Positions 17,697-27,385 of a stretch of 32,831 nt of DNA are shown here, piece after piece. The notes below the pieces were generated by a model, which saw only the letters and a program-made list of their open reading frames with translations, searched no databases and was not told where the DNA came from. The translations under genes and the position numbers were made by a program. How positions within the stretch are numbered: the stretch's first letter is position 1; each line of letters starts with the position of its first letter. This stretch comes from Branchiostoma floridae (taxonomy: Eukaryota > Chordata > Leptocardii > Amphioxiformes > Branchiostomatidae), in NCBI RefSeq assembly GCF_000003815.2, contig NW_023365816.1, forward strand, positions 7,419-40,249. The letters are read 5' to 3'.

Positions 17697-20600
17697 GGTC
17701 AGAGGTCACCAGACAAGATGGCTGCCTTCTGAGGTGTGTCCAGCTCTGGGGTTTCCATCGATAGGAATCCTCAGTGGGGACAGCCCAAGAAGGCCTACAA
17801 CTTTGTCAGTAGATAACTTAGACAGGGTTTAAAGTCACTTTATGTTCATTTTTGAGTTTTTTGATGTTAGTCAGACATTTGTTACCGGACAGTGATACAC
17901 CCCCCTCCCACCCTACTGCACATGGGAGTTGGCTACTTCTGCTTTTACTTTTGAGTTTCAAACGTTCTTTTCATTTGTACTGGATTACCAACGCGACCCT
18001 AACCCTTGACGGAGAAGGAAAACTCTGGAAAACCCAACTTGGAGAGGAGATTGGCGCCACCAAGTTTTTGTAGAAGCCCAGTGAAAGGACAAGGTAGACA
18101 GAAGACAGAGGGAAGAGAAAGGCAACCGGACATGTCATCAGCCAAGCACAGCATCGGTTTAGCCCAGGAAGGAAATAACAGAGGTACAACTGCACAACCT
18201 GCCATCAAACTTCCAACAGAAGGTACAGTTATCGGAACTTGGAATGTTCGTACTCTGCATGCCTGTGGTAGACTGGAAGAACTTACACATGAGCTAGATC
18301 GTTACACATGGGATATTCTTGGCCTTGCTGAAGTTAGGTGGACAGGCTTTGGTGAAACTACAACAGAAGAAGGACATAAGATCTGGTACAGTGGGGAGGA
18401 AAAACAGCACCGGCATGGAGTTGCATTTATTGTCAGGAATGAGATTAGCAATTGTGTTATCAGCTGTACGCCAGTCTCCAGTCGAGTTATCTCAATCCGG
18501 ATTTCTGCCAAGCCACACAACATCACCATTATCCAGGTTTATGCACCTACCACAGACCATGAAGATGAACAAGTAGAGCAGTTCTATGAGGAACTAGAGA
18601 ACACCATAGAGAAGGCACCAAAGAAAGACTTACTTGTAGTTCAGGGAGACTGGAATGCCAAGGTAGGCACAGATGCATATCAACACTGGGCAGGGACGGT
18701 AGGACAATACGGTGTCGGGGAGACAAATGACAGGGGACTGAGACTACTGGAGTTCGCACAGCAGCAGCGACTGACCCTCACCAACACCTTATTTCCCCAC
18801 AAGCTGTCTAGACGCACTACGTGGCACGCTCCCAACGGCCAAGTACACAACCAGATAGACTACATCTTAACTCCACAACGCTTCAAGTCCAGCATCAACA
18901 GAACACGCACAAGGACCTATCCTGGCGCGGACATAGGAAGCGACCACGATCTGGTGCTAACTACACTCAAACTGAGACTGAAGTGCCAGCGCTGTCCTAG
19001 GAACCCCCGTATCAGGTTTAACCTTGAGAAGCTGAAGGACCCAGAGGTGGTAGAGATGTTCCAGGCACAGATAGGTGGCAAGTTCGCAGCACTCAACGTC
19101 CTTGACACTGATGTGGACGAGCTTGCAGGGAACATCAAGGAGGTGCTGTTGTTCACAGCAGAAGAGACCCTGGGAAGACACAGGAAGAAGAACAAGCCTT
19201 GGGTGTCTGATGACATTCTTGATTTGTGCGACAGAAGAAGGGAGCTCAGACAGCAGAAGTACACCAGTCAGGAAAATGCAGAACAGTACCGACAAGCACA
19301 CAAGACAGTCAGGAGGAAGATGAGAGAAGCCAAGGAGAAGTGGATAGAAGACCAGTGTACAGAAATACAGCATGGGATGGCTTCAGGGAACAGCCAGAAG
19401 GCTTATGAGACACTTAAAACTCTCACAAGGACACAACAACCCAGGGCCACGGTGATCGAGGACAGTAGTGGAAACCTTTTGACAGAAAGCACGGCCGTCC
19501 TCAACCGGTGGACAGAGTACTGTGATAAGCTCTACAACTACGAACTTCAACCTGACGCAGCAAAGCTGAACAACCCCCCTTGGGCGGAGAGAGTCCCAGA
19601 AGACCTCCCAATCCTAAGGGATGAGGTAGTGGATGCAGTGCGCAACATGAAGACAGGCAAATCCCCAGGAATTGACAACATTCCTGCAGAGCTGCTGAAG
19701 CATGGTGGTGAAGTGGTGGTGGACAAGTACTTTGAGCTATGTCAGAAGATTTGGCAGCAGAAGAAGTGGCCCAAGGAATGGACACAGTCGCTAGTCATTC
19801 CCCTGCCCAAGAAGGGGAACACGCGTCTCTGCCAAAACTACAGAACCATCAGTCTGATCAGCCATCCAAGCAAGATACTTCTCAAAGTGATCTTGAAGAG
19901 GCTTAAGTCTAAAGCAGAAGAACTACTAGCAGAAGAGCAAGCTGGCTTTAGGCCGGGTCGGAGCACCATTGAGCAAATCTTTAACTGTCGGCTCATCATT
20001 GAAAAACACATGCAGCACCAACAAGACCTTTATCACAACTTTATCGACTTTAAAAAAGCCTTTGATAGAGTGTGGCATGACGGCTTATGGTGGGTCTTGA
20101 GAGGTTTTGGAGTCGAAGAGGGCCTTATACAGACCATCGAAGCGTTGTACGAGAGGGCGTCTAGTGCAGTGTTCCTCAACAACAAAGTGGGGGATTTCTT
20201 CAGGACAACAGTCGGGGTCCGCCAGGGATGCTTGCTTTCGCCAGTCTTGTTTAACCTGTACTTGGAGAAGATCATGCAGGACACACTGTATGATCATCAC
20301 ACCTCCATCTCTATTGGTGGCAGATGCATCTGTAACCTCCGCTTCGCAGATGACATCGACCTTCTCGCTGGCAACAACACTGAACTCCAAGACCTTACAG
20401 ACAAGTTAACACAGAGTACTGGGTCGTTTGGAATGGAGGTCAGCACCGAGAAAAGCAAGGTGATGGTGAACAGCAGGGACGAAACACATGCGGTCATCTT
20501 CATGAATGGAGAACAACTGGAAGAGGTGGACACATTTACATATCTGGGAGGGACTATTACAAAGGATGGTACCAGTCGGACAGAAGTACAGAAGAGGATT

Positions 20601-21155
20601 GCCATGGCAACATCTGCAATGGCTCGTCTGTCCAGGATCTGGAAATCCAACAACATCAGCTTTACTGTCAAGTACAAGCTTTACAAGACCCTAGTGGTGT
20701 CCATACTGTTGTACGGGTGTGAGACCTGGACGCTTCTGGCATCCACAGAGAGAAAAATCCAAGCCTTTGAGATGAAGTGCATGCGGAAGCTACTTCACAT
20801 CTCGTACTATGAACACATCACAAACGAGTATGTGCGGGAACAGGTACGCGGTCTTGTTGGCCCTCAAGAACCAATCTTAGGGACAGTTAAAAGACGCAAA
20901 CTGCAATGGTTTGGGCATGTTACCAGACACAACAACCTGGCCAAGACAATCCTGCAGGGAACAGTAGAGGGAGGGCGTCGTCGCGGACGTCAACGCAAAG
21001 CTTGGCAGGACAACATCACTGACTGGACGGGCCTCAGCCTACAGGAGAGACTAACCCTGGCTAGGGAAAGAAGAACCTGGAGGCAAATCTCGATCTTCAT
21101 GTCTACCTTGTCCCCCCAACGACCTGGAGGTCAAGGGACTAGGTAGGTAGGTAGG
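17697..21155 (+). mobile_element. Full-length RTE-like LINE with 14-bp target-site duplication
   Basis: The direct repeat TATATTTTTAACGT at 17683-17696 and 21156-21169 brackets the element exactly. 3459 bp: a 5' UTR of about 430 bp, one long endonuclease-RT frame, almost no 3' UTR, and a short TAGG-type microsatellite tail (AGGTAGGTAGGTAGG). This layout is typical of the RTE clade. The exact duplication and open frame suggest a recent insertion. It splits copy 2 of the promoter duplicate. Confidence 0.88.
18132..21146 (+). CDS. RTE-like LINE polyprotein: AP endonuclease and reverse transcriptase
   Basis: First ATG at 18132 (1004 aa); the frame is open back to at least 18006. N-terminal apurinic-type endonuclease: TWNVRTL (about 18237), LAEVRW, QVYAPT, QGDWNAKVG, IDYIL and SDHDLV (about 18940). 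Reverse transcriptase: NMKTGKSPGIDNIPAELLK, PLPKKGN, AGFRPGRST, FIDFKKAFDRVWH, GVRQGCLLSPVLFNLY and FADD (20343-20354). The C-terminal part has LLYGCETWTL and an RGRQRKAWQDNI-W region shared by RTE-type LINEs. All catalytic blocks are present and no stop interrupts them, so it may be mobilisation-competent. Retrotransposition is by target-primed reverse transcription. Confidence 0.9.
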   Translation: MSSAKHSIGLAQEGNNRGTTAQPAIKLPTEGTVIGTWNVRTLHACGRLEELTHELDRYTWDILGLAEVRWTGFGETTTEEGHKIWYSGEEKQHRHGVAFIVRNEISNCVISCTPVSSRVISIRISAKPHNITIIQVYAPTTDHEDEQVEQFYEELENTIEKAPKKDLLVVQGDWNAKVGTDAYQHWAGTVGQYGVGETNDRGLRLLEFAQQQRLTLTNTLFPHKLSRRTTWHAPNGQVHNQIDYILTPQRFKSSINRTRTRTYPGADIGSDHDLVLTTLKLRLKCQRCPRNPRIRFNLEKLKDPEVVEMFQAQIGGKFAALNVLDTDVDELAGNIKEVLLFTAEETLGRHRKKNKPWVSDDILDLCDRRRELRQQKYTSQENAEQYRQAHKTVRRKMREAKEKWIEDQCTEIQHGMASGNSQKAYETLKTLTRTQQPRATVIEDSSGNLLTESTAVLNRWTEYCDKLYNYELQPDAAKLNNPPWAERVPEDLPILRDEVVDAVRNMKTGKSPGIDNIPAELLKHGGEVVVDKYFELCQKIWQQKKWPKEWTQSLVIPLPKKGNTRLCQNYRTISLISHPSKILLKVILKRLKSKAEELLAEEQAGFRPGRSTIEQIFNCRLIIEKHMQHQQDLYHNFIDFKKAFDRVWHDGLWWVLRGFGVEEGLIQTIEALYERASSAVFLNNKVGDFFRTTVGVRQGCLLSPVLFNLYLEKIMQDTLYDHHTSISIGGRCICNLRFADDIDLLAGNNTELQDLTDKLTQSTGSFGMEVSTEKSKVMVNSRDETHAVIFMNGEQLEEVDTFTYLGGTITKDGTSRTEVQKRIAMATSAMARLSRIWKSNNISFTVKYKLYKTLVVSILLYGCETWTLLASTERKIQAFEMKCMRKLLHISYYEHITNEYVREQVRGLVGPQEPILGTVKRRKLQWFGHVTRHNNLAKTILQGTVEGGRRRGRQRKAWQDNITDWTGLSLQERLTLARERRTWRQISIFMSTLSPQRPGGQGTR

Positions 21156-21169
21156 TATATTTTTAACGT
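21156..21169. repeat. Target-site duplication, right
   Basis: TATATTTTTAACGT, directly after the TAGG tail of the LINE. Confidence 0.85.
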
Positions 21170-21495
21170 TAGCGCTAGCAGTACTATCTGAGGATTCAAA
21201 CTTCGAAAGTTCTTCTTATCAAACAATGGTAAACCGCAAAGAGCGTCACACTCAAGCAAACGATAAACTTTTTAGATGTGCAAGGTCACATGGGAAGGGG
21301 GAAGTCCATGACTCACCTGTTGGGGTGGAAAGTCCCAGCCCTTTAATTAATGCTGAAAAGGCATTTCTGCACCGTTTTTAAATAGAGGGGAGCATTTTGT
21401 TTCTTGATCTCACAAGTGCTGTTTAGCAAACAAATTACACATAAATTACACATCATTTGCATGTTATTCTATATCATTACGCTTGACCGACACCG
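21170..21495. repeat. Promoter/5' exon duplicate, copy 2, second half
   Basis: Homologous to about 13025-13395, including the kB/AP-1 pair and the AT-rich flank. It ends near the breakpoint of the next LINE. Confidence 0.6.
21309..21336 (-). promoter_or_regulatory. Paired AP-1-like and NF-kB-like sites, copy 2
   Basis: GGGACTTTCC (21336-21327), 11 bp, TGAGTCA (21315-21309) on the minus strand; both sites and the spacing match copy 1. No intact DED-GBP coding region lies downstream of this copy, and the LINE lies between it and its former 5' exon. Confidence 0.45.
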
Positions 21496-21517
21496 AATAT
21501 AAAGGCCACCGACTAGT

Positions 21518-22879
21518 AATCTGAGTCCAACATTGTTTAATTTGTTCATTAGTGACATAGTATCTGAATTTGATAACTTTTCTAGCAATTCTCCTATTCT
21601 GTATAACATGAAAGTGCCATGTCTTTTATATGCCGATGACTTGGTTATCTTCTCAGAATCCCAACAAGGTTTACAGTCCTCCCTACTTAGACTAGAACAA
21701 TATTGTAAATCATGGAAGCTGAAGGTTAACCTGAAAAAGACAAAGGTTATTGTATTTACAAAGGGAGGCCGCTTACCGAAAGATTGTAGTTTTTTGTTTG
21801 ATAATAATGCTTTAGAAATAGTAACATCTTATTGTTATCTAGGTATTGTTGTATCCTCAGCTGGCACATTCAAAGCCAACAGCAAATACTTATACAGCAA
21901 GGGATTGAAAGCTCTATTTGGAATTAGACAATCATTAGACAAAGCAGACGCACCATTATCAGTTAAAAACAAACTCTTCGACACTTGTGTTAAACCTATT
22001 TTGTTATATGGATCTGAAATTTGGAGCTCATTCAAAAGTCCTATATCTTGTCCTATTGAAACAGTGCACTTGAAATTTTGTAAACACTCACTTAATGTTC
22101 CAAAAACTGCATCTAACCTTGCTGTACGCGCTGAATTAGGGAAGTACCCTATCCAACTGGAAGCCTCTCTAAACGCCATCAAATATTTCATTAGAATTCA
22201 ACAGAATGTGCCAGCTGAGAGTCTGCAGGCAGACGCTCTCTTATGTCAGCTTAATCTAGATTCATCAGGTACCAAATGTTGGGCATCTGGTGTTCGCAAA
22301 ACTTTGGAGGAGTGTGGTTACCCTTTTGTTTGGCAAGCCCGTAAGTCAACAGATCCAAACATATCCCACCTAATTTCTGCAATCCACCAACGACTGAATG
22401 ATATTTATTTCCACAATTTTCTAACCAACATTCATAATGATAATAAAGGTTTACGTGCGAAAAACAAACTCCGAACGTACAGACTACTGAAATCCACATA
22501 CAATGAAGAGCAGTATTTGAAAATTACAAACATTCGGCATAGAACTACCATTGCTAAACTAAGAATCAGTTGCCACCGACTGCGAATTGAATCAGGAAGG
22601 CACAACCGCACTCCTCTAGAACAAAGAGTCTGCCAATTTTGTACCTCAAACATGGTAGAAGATGAAGTGCACTTCACTGTTGATTGCGATATGTATGCAA
22701 ATGATAGAAATACTCTATTTAGTTATATAGAAAGTAGATTCCCTCATTTTAGACACATGAGTAGCGCTGACAAGTTTATATTTCTCATGCGTTTTGACAA
22801 ACCGACAATAGCGAAACCCATACAGTCCTACATTTTCACTATTACCAAGAAGCGAGAAGAAGCCGAACTTTTGTGTTAG
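21518..22879 (+). pseudogene. Truncated LINE reverse transcriptase, C-terminal half
   Basis: About 450 codons with no stop: LSPTLFNLF, YADDLVIFSES (catalytic YADD near 21629), KVNLKKTKVIVF, YCYLGIVVSSAG, ILLYGSEIW, and a C-terminal CQFC...EDEVHFTVDC zinc-binding-like motif of CR1/jockey-type LINEs. There is no genuine ATG at the truncated 5' end. It looks young (open frame) but lacks the endonuclease and fingers, so it is dead. Confidence 0.8.
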
Positions 22880-22980
22880 ACTAGATTTGTGACACTTTTA
22901 TGTATGTATATATCCTGACTTGTTGTGACCTGTACTTAGCCCGGTTGGGCAAAATTGTACAATAAAGGTCTTCATTCTTC
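21521..22980 (+). mobile_element. 5'-truncated non-LTR retrotransposon (CR1/jockey-like)
   Basis: It starts inside RT block 5 (LSPTLFNLF) and runs to a 3' UTR with AATAAAGG and a short ATTC-type tail near 22965-22980. AGTAAT occurs at both ends (21515-21520 and 22981-22986), a possible short target-site duplication. The 5' truncation is typical of incomplete target-primed reverse transcription. Confidence 0.7.
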
Positions 22981-23359
22981 AGTAATGCGGAGATTTGTAC
23001 TTTGGGTCTTACTCGCAACCCATTTTTTTACATACCCTGAGGAGGCAATCTGTCACAGAAAAGCGCAGTGATAACTTAGCCTGCATTGTTTACGCTAGCA
23101 GTCGATCGATAGTTTCAACGAGAGGTTGATGACCCCCCTTGATGAGTTCACACAGAGGTCAACGTGATATCTAAGGCTATGAAGCTGCAATGCAGCAATT
23201 TAGTATGGTCTGACTGTACATCACACCAGTTCCACATGTTTGTTGTCCACAATTTGGTGAGTGGCGAAGGGTGCCCTGGCACCTAATCCATAGCTGTTGT
23301 CTTAGGCGTAACTTCGACTATCTGCTACGGCCAAGGAGGGTATTTTACGTCCTTGTTAT
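22981..23359. other. No gene seen
   Basis: Unannotated sequence. Around 23325-23345 a GGCCAAGGAGGGTA block resembles the terminus of the following element. Confidence 0.4.
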
Positions 23360-24242
23360 TACCTTCACCAAGAAGTTTATGTTTTCGGTAGCGTTTGTGC
23401 CGTGGAGATGTGTGTTTGTAGAAAACCACCATAACTCGAGAACGTCTGAATGGATTGTATTGATATTTGGTATGTAGGTGGGTCTTGATAAGACCTCAAA
23501 AAGATTAGATTTTCAGCCTCCTAGCCGCTTGTTACGGTACTGCAGCGGAATTTCCGGGTTTGATATCACGAGTTCTGAACATGCTGTGGTCATGATTTTT
23601 TAAAAGTGGCAGACAGCTCTTGGGGCAGAGAATAAGTGGTGTAGGTTTGGACCCCCCAGCGGCTTGTTTTGGAACTGCAGGAACCGGTTTAGTGCCAGAC
23701 TTTGAAAGGGAATACCTCAAGGAGGGACTAACGGATTGTTATGAGTTTTTGGTATGTCTAGATACATTAAGTGATGCTTCATATAATGCATATTGATGGT
23801 ATCTAATTTGCATAATTAGTTAGGAAAGTGTGTAAACACGCTCATTTCCATTATAGGACCATTGCAACATGTAATATTTGTAACTGAGAAGGAGAAGAAT
23901 ATTGATAGATATATATTATGCAAAATAAAGACCTAATTTGCATAATTCATGAGAAAACGCTAGAATGTCATTGTGGTAAATTACGGGAACTTCTTACTTG
24001 TAGCATTTTGAAGTCATGTACATGTGAACATCGTTGAACATTAATTATGCAAATGAGACCTACATTTGCATAAATTATCAAAAATCCAAAAAAAGCCTTC
24101 TTTTTAACATAGACGTGAATGTCTGTTGTCTGGTGGAGGAGATGATCATCTAATATTCCTTATGCAAATGAGAACCGTATTTGCATAATTAATGACAGAC
24201 ACAATACAGCAGTTTAAAGGTGAGGATCATTTGGCGAAGGTA
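23360..24242. repeat. Non-autonomous element with short TIRs and clustered octamer motifs
   Basis: The ends TACCTTCACCAA (23360) and TTGGCGAAGGTA (ending 24242) are imperfect inverted repeats. The interior carries six ATTTGCAT/ATGCAAAT octamers (23806, 23936, 24047, 24064, 24162, 24179), mostly inside ATTTGCATAATTA-type blocks. No coding frame. Confidence 0.5.
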
Positions 24243-24611
24243 TGGGGTCTTGGAACTAGTTTGCCTGTACTCTAGTTTTGTAACTAGGTGCTAAAGACAA
24301 GATCTGATAAGACCTACTTGTTAACGACCGTTCGTAGCGGACTAAACCTGACATTGCTGGATACCAGGCTACCTTACTTGCTACTACTGAGACGGATTCG
24401 ACATGTTCAGGGGGTCTCGGTTCGTCCAACTAGCTGGTAAAGCTATTGGACTACGCACACTACCTTAAATGCATTAATAGAGTAACTCGATGTAAGAACG
24501 AACATAATAACAAGTATATGTACGAAGTTCATCAATAACCTTAGCCAGAACGGACGGGAATCCTTTAGTTATTGATCATCGGTACGCTATTTTTACACTG
24601 AGCGTGATTTC
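24243..24611. other. No gene seen
   Basis: No convincing ORF, repeat or splice sites. Confidence 0.4.
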
Positions 24612-24895
24612 TATCTTTCATTTATTGATTAATTGTCTTCATACTTCAGCGATGGAATAACGGTTGAAAAGGAAGTAACTGCCATTTAATGTCTTTATTT
24701 TTTGTTGATATTCCTTACCACCACGCTGTTTGACAGCAAAGTACTTGTGTGCTATCGTAAAAGCATATACTTTTTGACAAATCCAACCTTTTAAGAACAG
24801 ACTGAAACAACCCTTACAGCATAAATATTGGGGTCGCATATATTGAAAATGATGTTATTGCGTGATTTGATAGATACTTTATCATCTTAAATATA
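24612..24895. repeat. Segmental duplicate, copy B, first part
   Basis: Aligns with about 1-300 (TATCTTT-ATTTATTGAT start, CAGACTGAAACAACCCTTAC). Copy B is then interrupted. Confidence 0.55.
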
Positions 24896-25084
24896 ATTTT
24901 GACATTTTCCTGTCGTTTTTCATCCTCTAGGAGCAAGGATCAATGATTTGATGAGAAGTTCTGAACACCCAAGAACAATACAATAGACTAAATACGTGTT
25001 GCAGATGGCGGAGATTAATACAATGGTATTTCCGTTTTGTTTTAGGGTCTAAATCGTGCCTAACTGTAATAATATTTGACAACT

Positions 25085-25575
25085 GTCTGTATCATGAATG
25101 AATGACTGGTTTATTAGCGCCAAACAAGTGCGCAAGTACATGTACATAACATAGCAGCCATACAAGGCTGAATTGCTGTATGATACATAAAGCATTTGTT
25201 AAAACTACATTAAGATTCATTCAACAAAGATACGATAAAAGGTAGTACACTATTTTTGAACCTGGAAGTCCTGCATCTAAACTGTAAGTAGTTGTCCTTG
25301 GTACGCAGTTCCCTCCCATGAACACTACCCCGTTTCGGGGGTAACCAGCCTGAGAATAGTGGAGACTTAGACACAGACAGTGCAAATTTCAGACAAAGAC
25401 TACGGCGTCTCAGGTACAAGGGAGTAAGTGACAGCTGTTCTAAGGCTCTGTCGTAGCCTGCATATTGTCTACCTAGAATAATTCTGCACGCCCTCTTTTG
25501 TACAGATTCGATGCACTTAGACTGGAGAGCGGTGAGGCCTGGATGCCACACAGGGCAAGCATACTCCAACAAAGG
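25085..25575 (-). pseudogene. 5'-truncated CR1/jockey-like LINE fragment
   Basis: Minus-strand frame 25572-25210 encodes the C-terminal RT region: MLEYACPVWHPGLTALQSK, VQKRACRIILG, LTPLYLRRRSLCLKF. After the stop come an AATAAA near 25119-25125 and a CATTCATTCATG tail, a typical LINE 3' end. Only the last 120 codons remain. Confidence 0.72.
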
Positions 25576-25649
25576 ACAGTTACAAATCCACAGAAAACAA
25601 GAGTTAAGTCATTGTCACCAAGTCGTCATCATACATTGCAACTACATAT

Positions 25650-25990
25650 TGCAAACATTATTTACCTAAAGTACCTAAAACATTATGCCGGTGGTAGTAA
25701 GCATGATTATTGCAAAAATGACACATAATCACACCATTGTGCTTTGCACACTTTATTATACAGAAGGATAACTTGATTGGCACGACAGTACAGGACCTCA
25801 GCACGGTCTTCGAGAGCTATAAACAAAGTAGTATATATATCATTTATTGTTTAACCACTGTTTGTAATACCATCAAATACGTACATACGTACATCATGAC
25901 AGTCAATCAAAGGTTTACTTGGCCAAGAGGCCTTCCTGTAAAGTGATATATTTTTTTATTTTACTTTTACTTAAATGACGGGAGAAAATG
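25650..25990. repeat. Segmental duplicate, copy B, second part
   Basis: Aligns with about 310-725 (GGTGGTAGTAAGCATGAT, GATTGGCAC, AGGTTTACTTGGCCA, CTTTTACTTAAATG, GAGAAAATGTAT). Confidence 0.6.
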
Positions 25991-26119
25991 TATCGATTAT
26001 ACAAATTAGCCATCGAGTCCCAAATTACATTTCTGTCTTTAAGGATGATATGCCTGGCTGGAATGTACTTATAAAGCAAATAAAGATAACTACACAACAA
26101 CGTTATCATTACATTTCAG

Positions 26120-26139
26120 CCATACCATATATGGTATGG
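26120..26139. repeat. Perfect 20-bp palindrome
   Basis: CCATACCATA followed by its exact reverse complement, with imperfect flanking TACATTT/AAATGTA arms. Function unknown. Confidence 0.55.
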
Positions 26140-26441
26140 TAAAATGTATTGTATTCGTAATGTCTTTTTCTCCGGTCAAATCTTCAAATCGAATCATCTC
26201 CGTCGTTCCTGGACTGAATAACCTGAAATTTGGCACAAAGGTAGCCATGGTTAAGCCTACGTCACATTTCCCGGTCGGGGCCCGGCCGGGTAGCTTTCGG
26301 GAACGAAAAATATGATATAAAAGACACATGCTATGGTGCCCATGATGTTGCAATTATCATATAGCATTTTTAAGAAAGGAAGTGGATAGGAAAGAGAAAG
26401 TTAGCACAAATCAGCTCAAATTAAAATGAAATCTGCTGCAT

Positions 26442-26543
26442 TGACAATGCTCTCCTCTTCTTAATCCTCCTCAGAAGACAAAAGCAAAGAGCTGACAATG
26501 CTCTCCTCTTCTTAATCCTCCTCAGAAGACAAAAGCAAAGAGC
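26442..26543 (+). repeat. 51-bp exact tandem duplication across a 3' splice site
   Basis: Two identical units, 26442-26492 and 26493-26543. Each holds a CT-rich tract, CTCCTCAG and the first bases of the NHL exon, so the acceptor AG occurs at 26473-26474 and 26524-26525. Only the downstream acceptor gives an open frame; the upstream one leads into TAA within the repeat. Confidence 0.85.
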
Positions 26544-27385
26544 TCAAACAGACGGTAATTGTCTTCGGTGGAGAAGGCGATGAGCCTGGCCAGCTTGACG
26601 GACCATACGCTGTTGTCGTGTCGCCTAGCAACGAGATATTTGTAGCTGACACCTACAACAGGCGAGTTCAAGTCTTTAGCATGACGGGCGTCTACCTCCG
26701 CCATTTTGCAGCCCTCATGTCGGGAGAAGACACCAAGACTATGGAGCCCCAGGATATTTCTATCGATGGGGAGGGTCATCTGTGGGTGGTGGGGGTTGGT
26801 GAAGGCGTATCGACGGGGTTAATTGTGCGGTACACGGCAATGGGACATCACCTAACAACACTTCATGCAACATTCCCCAACAATTCTTTCTGTGGCATCG
26901 CGGTGGACTCACATCGCAATCTTGTCGTAGTAACAGAGTTATGGAGTGATTGGGTAGAAGTTAAGCTCCTGAATTTCAACGGCACCGTCGTTCGCAAGTT
27001 TAGAACGGAGCAGGGCCCGGAGCACCCCTGTCCAGTCGCTGTGGGGAAGGAGGGAAACCTGTTTGTGTCCGATGACTGGGAAGACACACCTGTGTATGTC
27101 TATAAGAACACTGGCCACTAACTTTTTACGTTTGGAGGCGACAACATTGCTGAGGAACGTCAGGCAGATGTTGTGGTCATGGGACTCCATACGGATGGTT
27201 CAGGAAACGTTCTGATTGGAACAGGATTCGGCGGGACAGTGGAGATATTTACCCAGGATGGGTGGTACTCTCGCCGAGTCGCTGCCAACATGTCCAGCTC
27301 TGACGGTGTGGCAGTAGCACCGGGCGGACAGCTGGTAGTGACAAGTTATCACGACAATGCCGTCACCATATTCTCACACTCTTGA
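26526..27385 (+). pseudogene. NHL-repeat beta-propeller, last exon, with one nonsense codon
   Basis: The acceptor CTCCTCAG is followed by a phase-1 exon of 286 codons ending at TGA 27383-27385. Six NHL blades can be read: PYAVVVSPSNEIFVADTYNR; QDISIDGEGHLWVVG; CGIAVDSHRNLVVVTE; CPVAVGKEGNLFVSDDWEDT; LHTDGSGNVLIGTG; DGVAVAPGGQLVVTSYHDNA. This is the whole propeller as found at the C-terminus of TRIM/NHL and related proteins. A single TAA (27119-27121) falls in blade 4, where FTFGGD resumes in the same frame at once. Upstream exons (e.g. RING, B-box) are not visible. It may be a recent pseudogene, a null allele or a sequencing error; a truncated protein is also possible. Confidence 0.8.

Noticed and set aside
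17584-17832. 82-codon plus-strand ORF before the LINE
   Set aside because: It spans the target-site duplication boundary (17696/17697), so it is part host sequence and part LINE 5' UTR.
18006-18131. TTG-initiated N-terminal extension of the LINE protein
   Set aside because: Non-AUG start in an animal element is not supported; the first ATG is at 18132 and all domains lie after it.
25737-26353. Short ORFs on both strands before the NHL exon
   Set aside because: No domain, no splice support; part overlaps the diverged duplicate of the first 0.7 kb.
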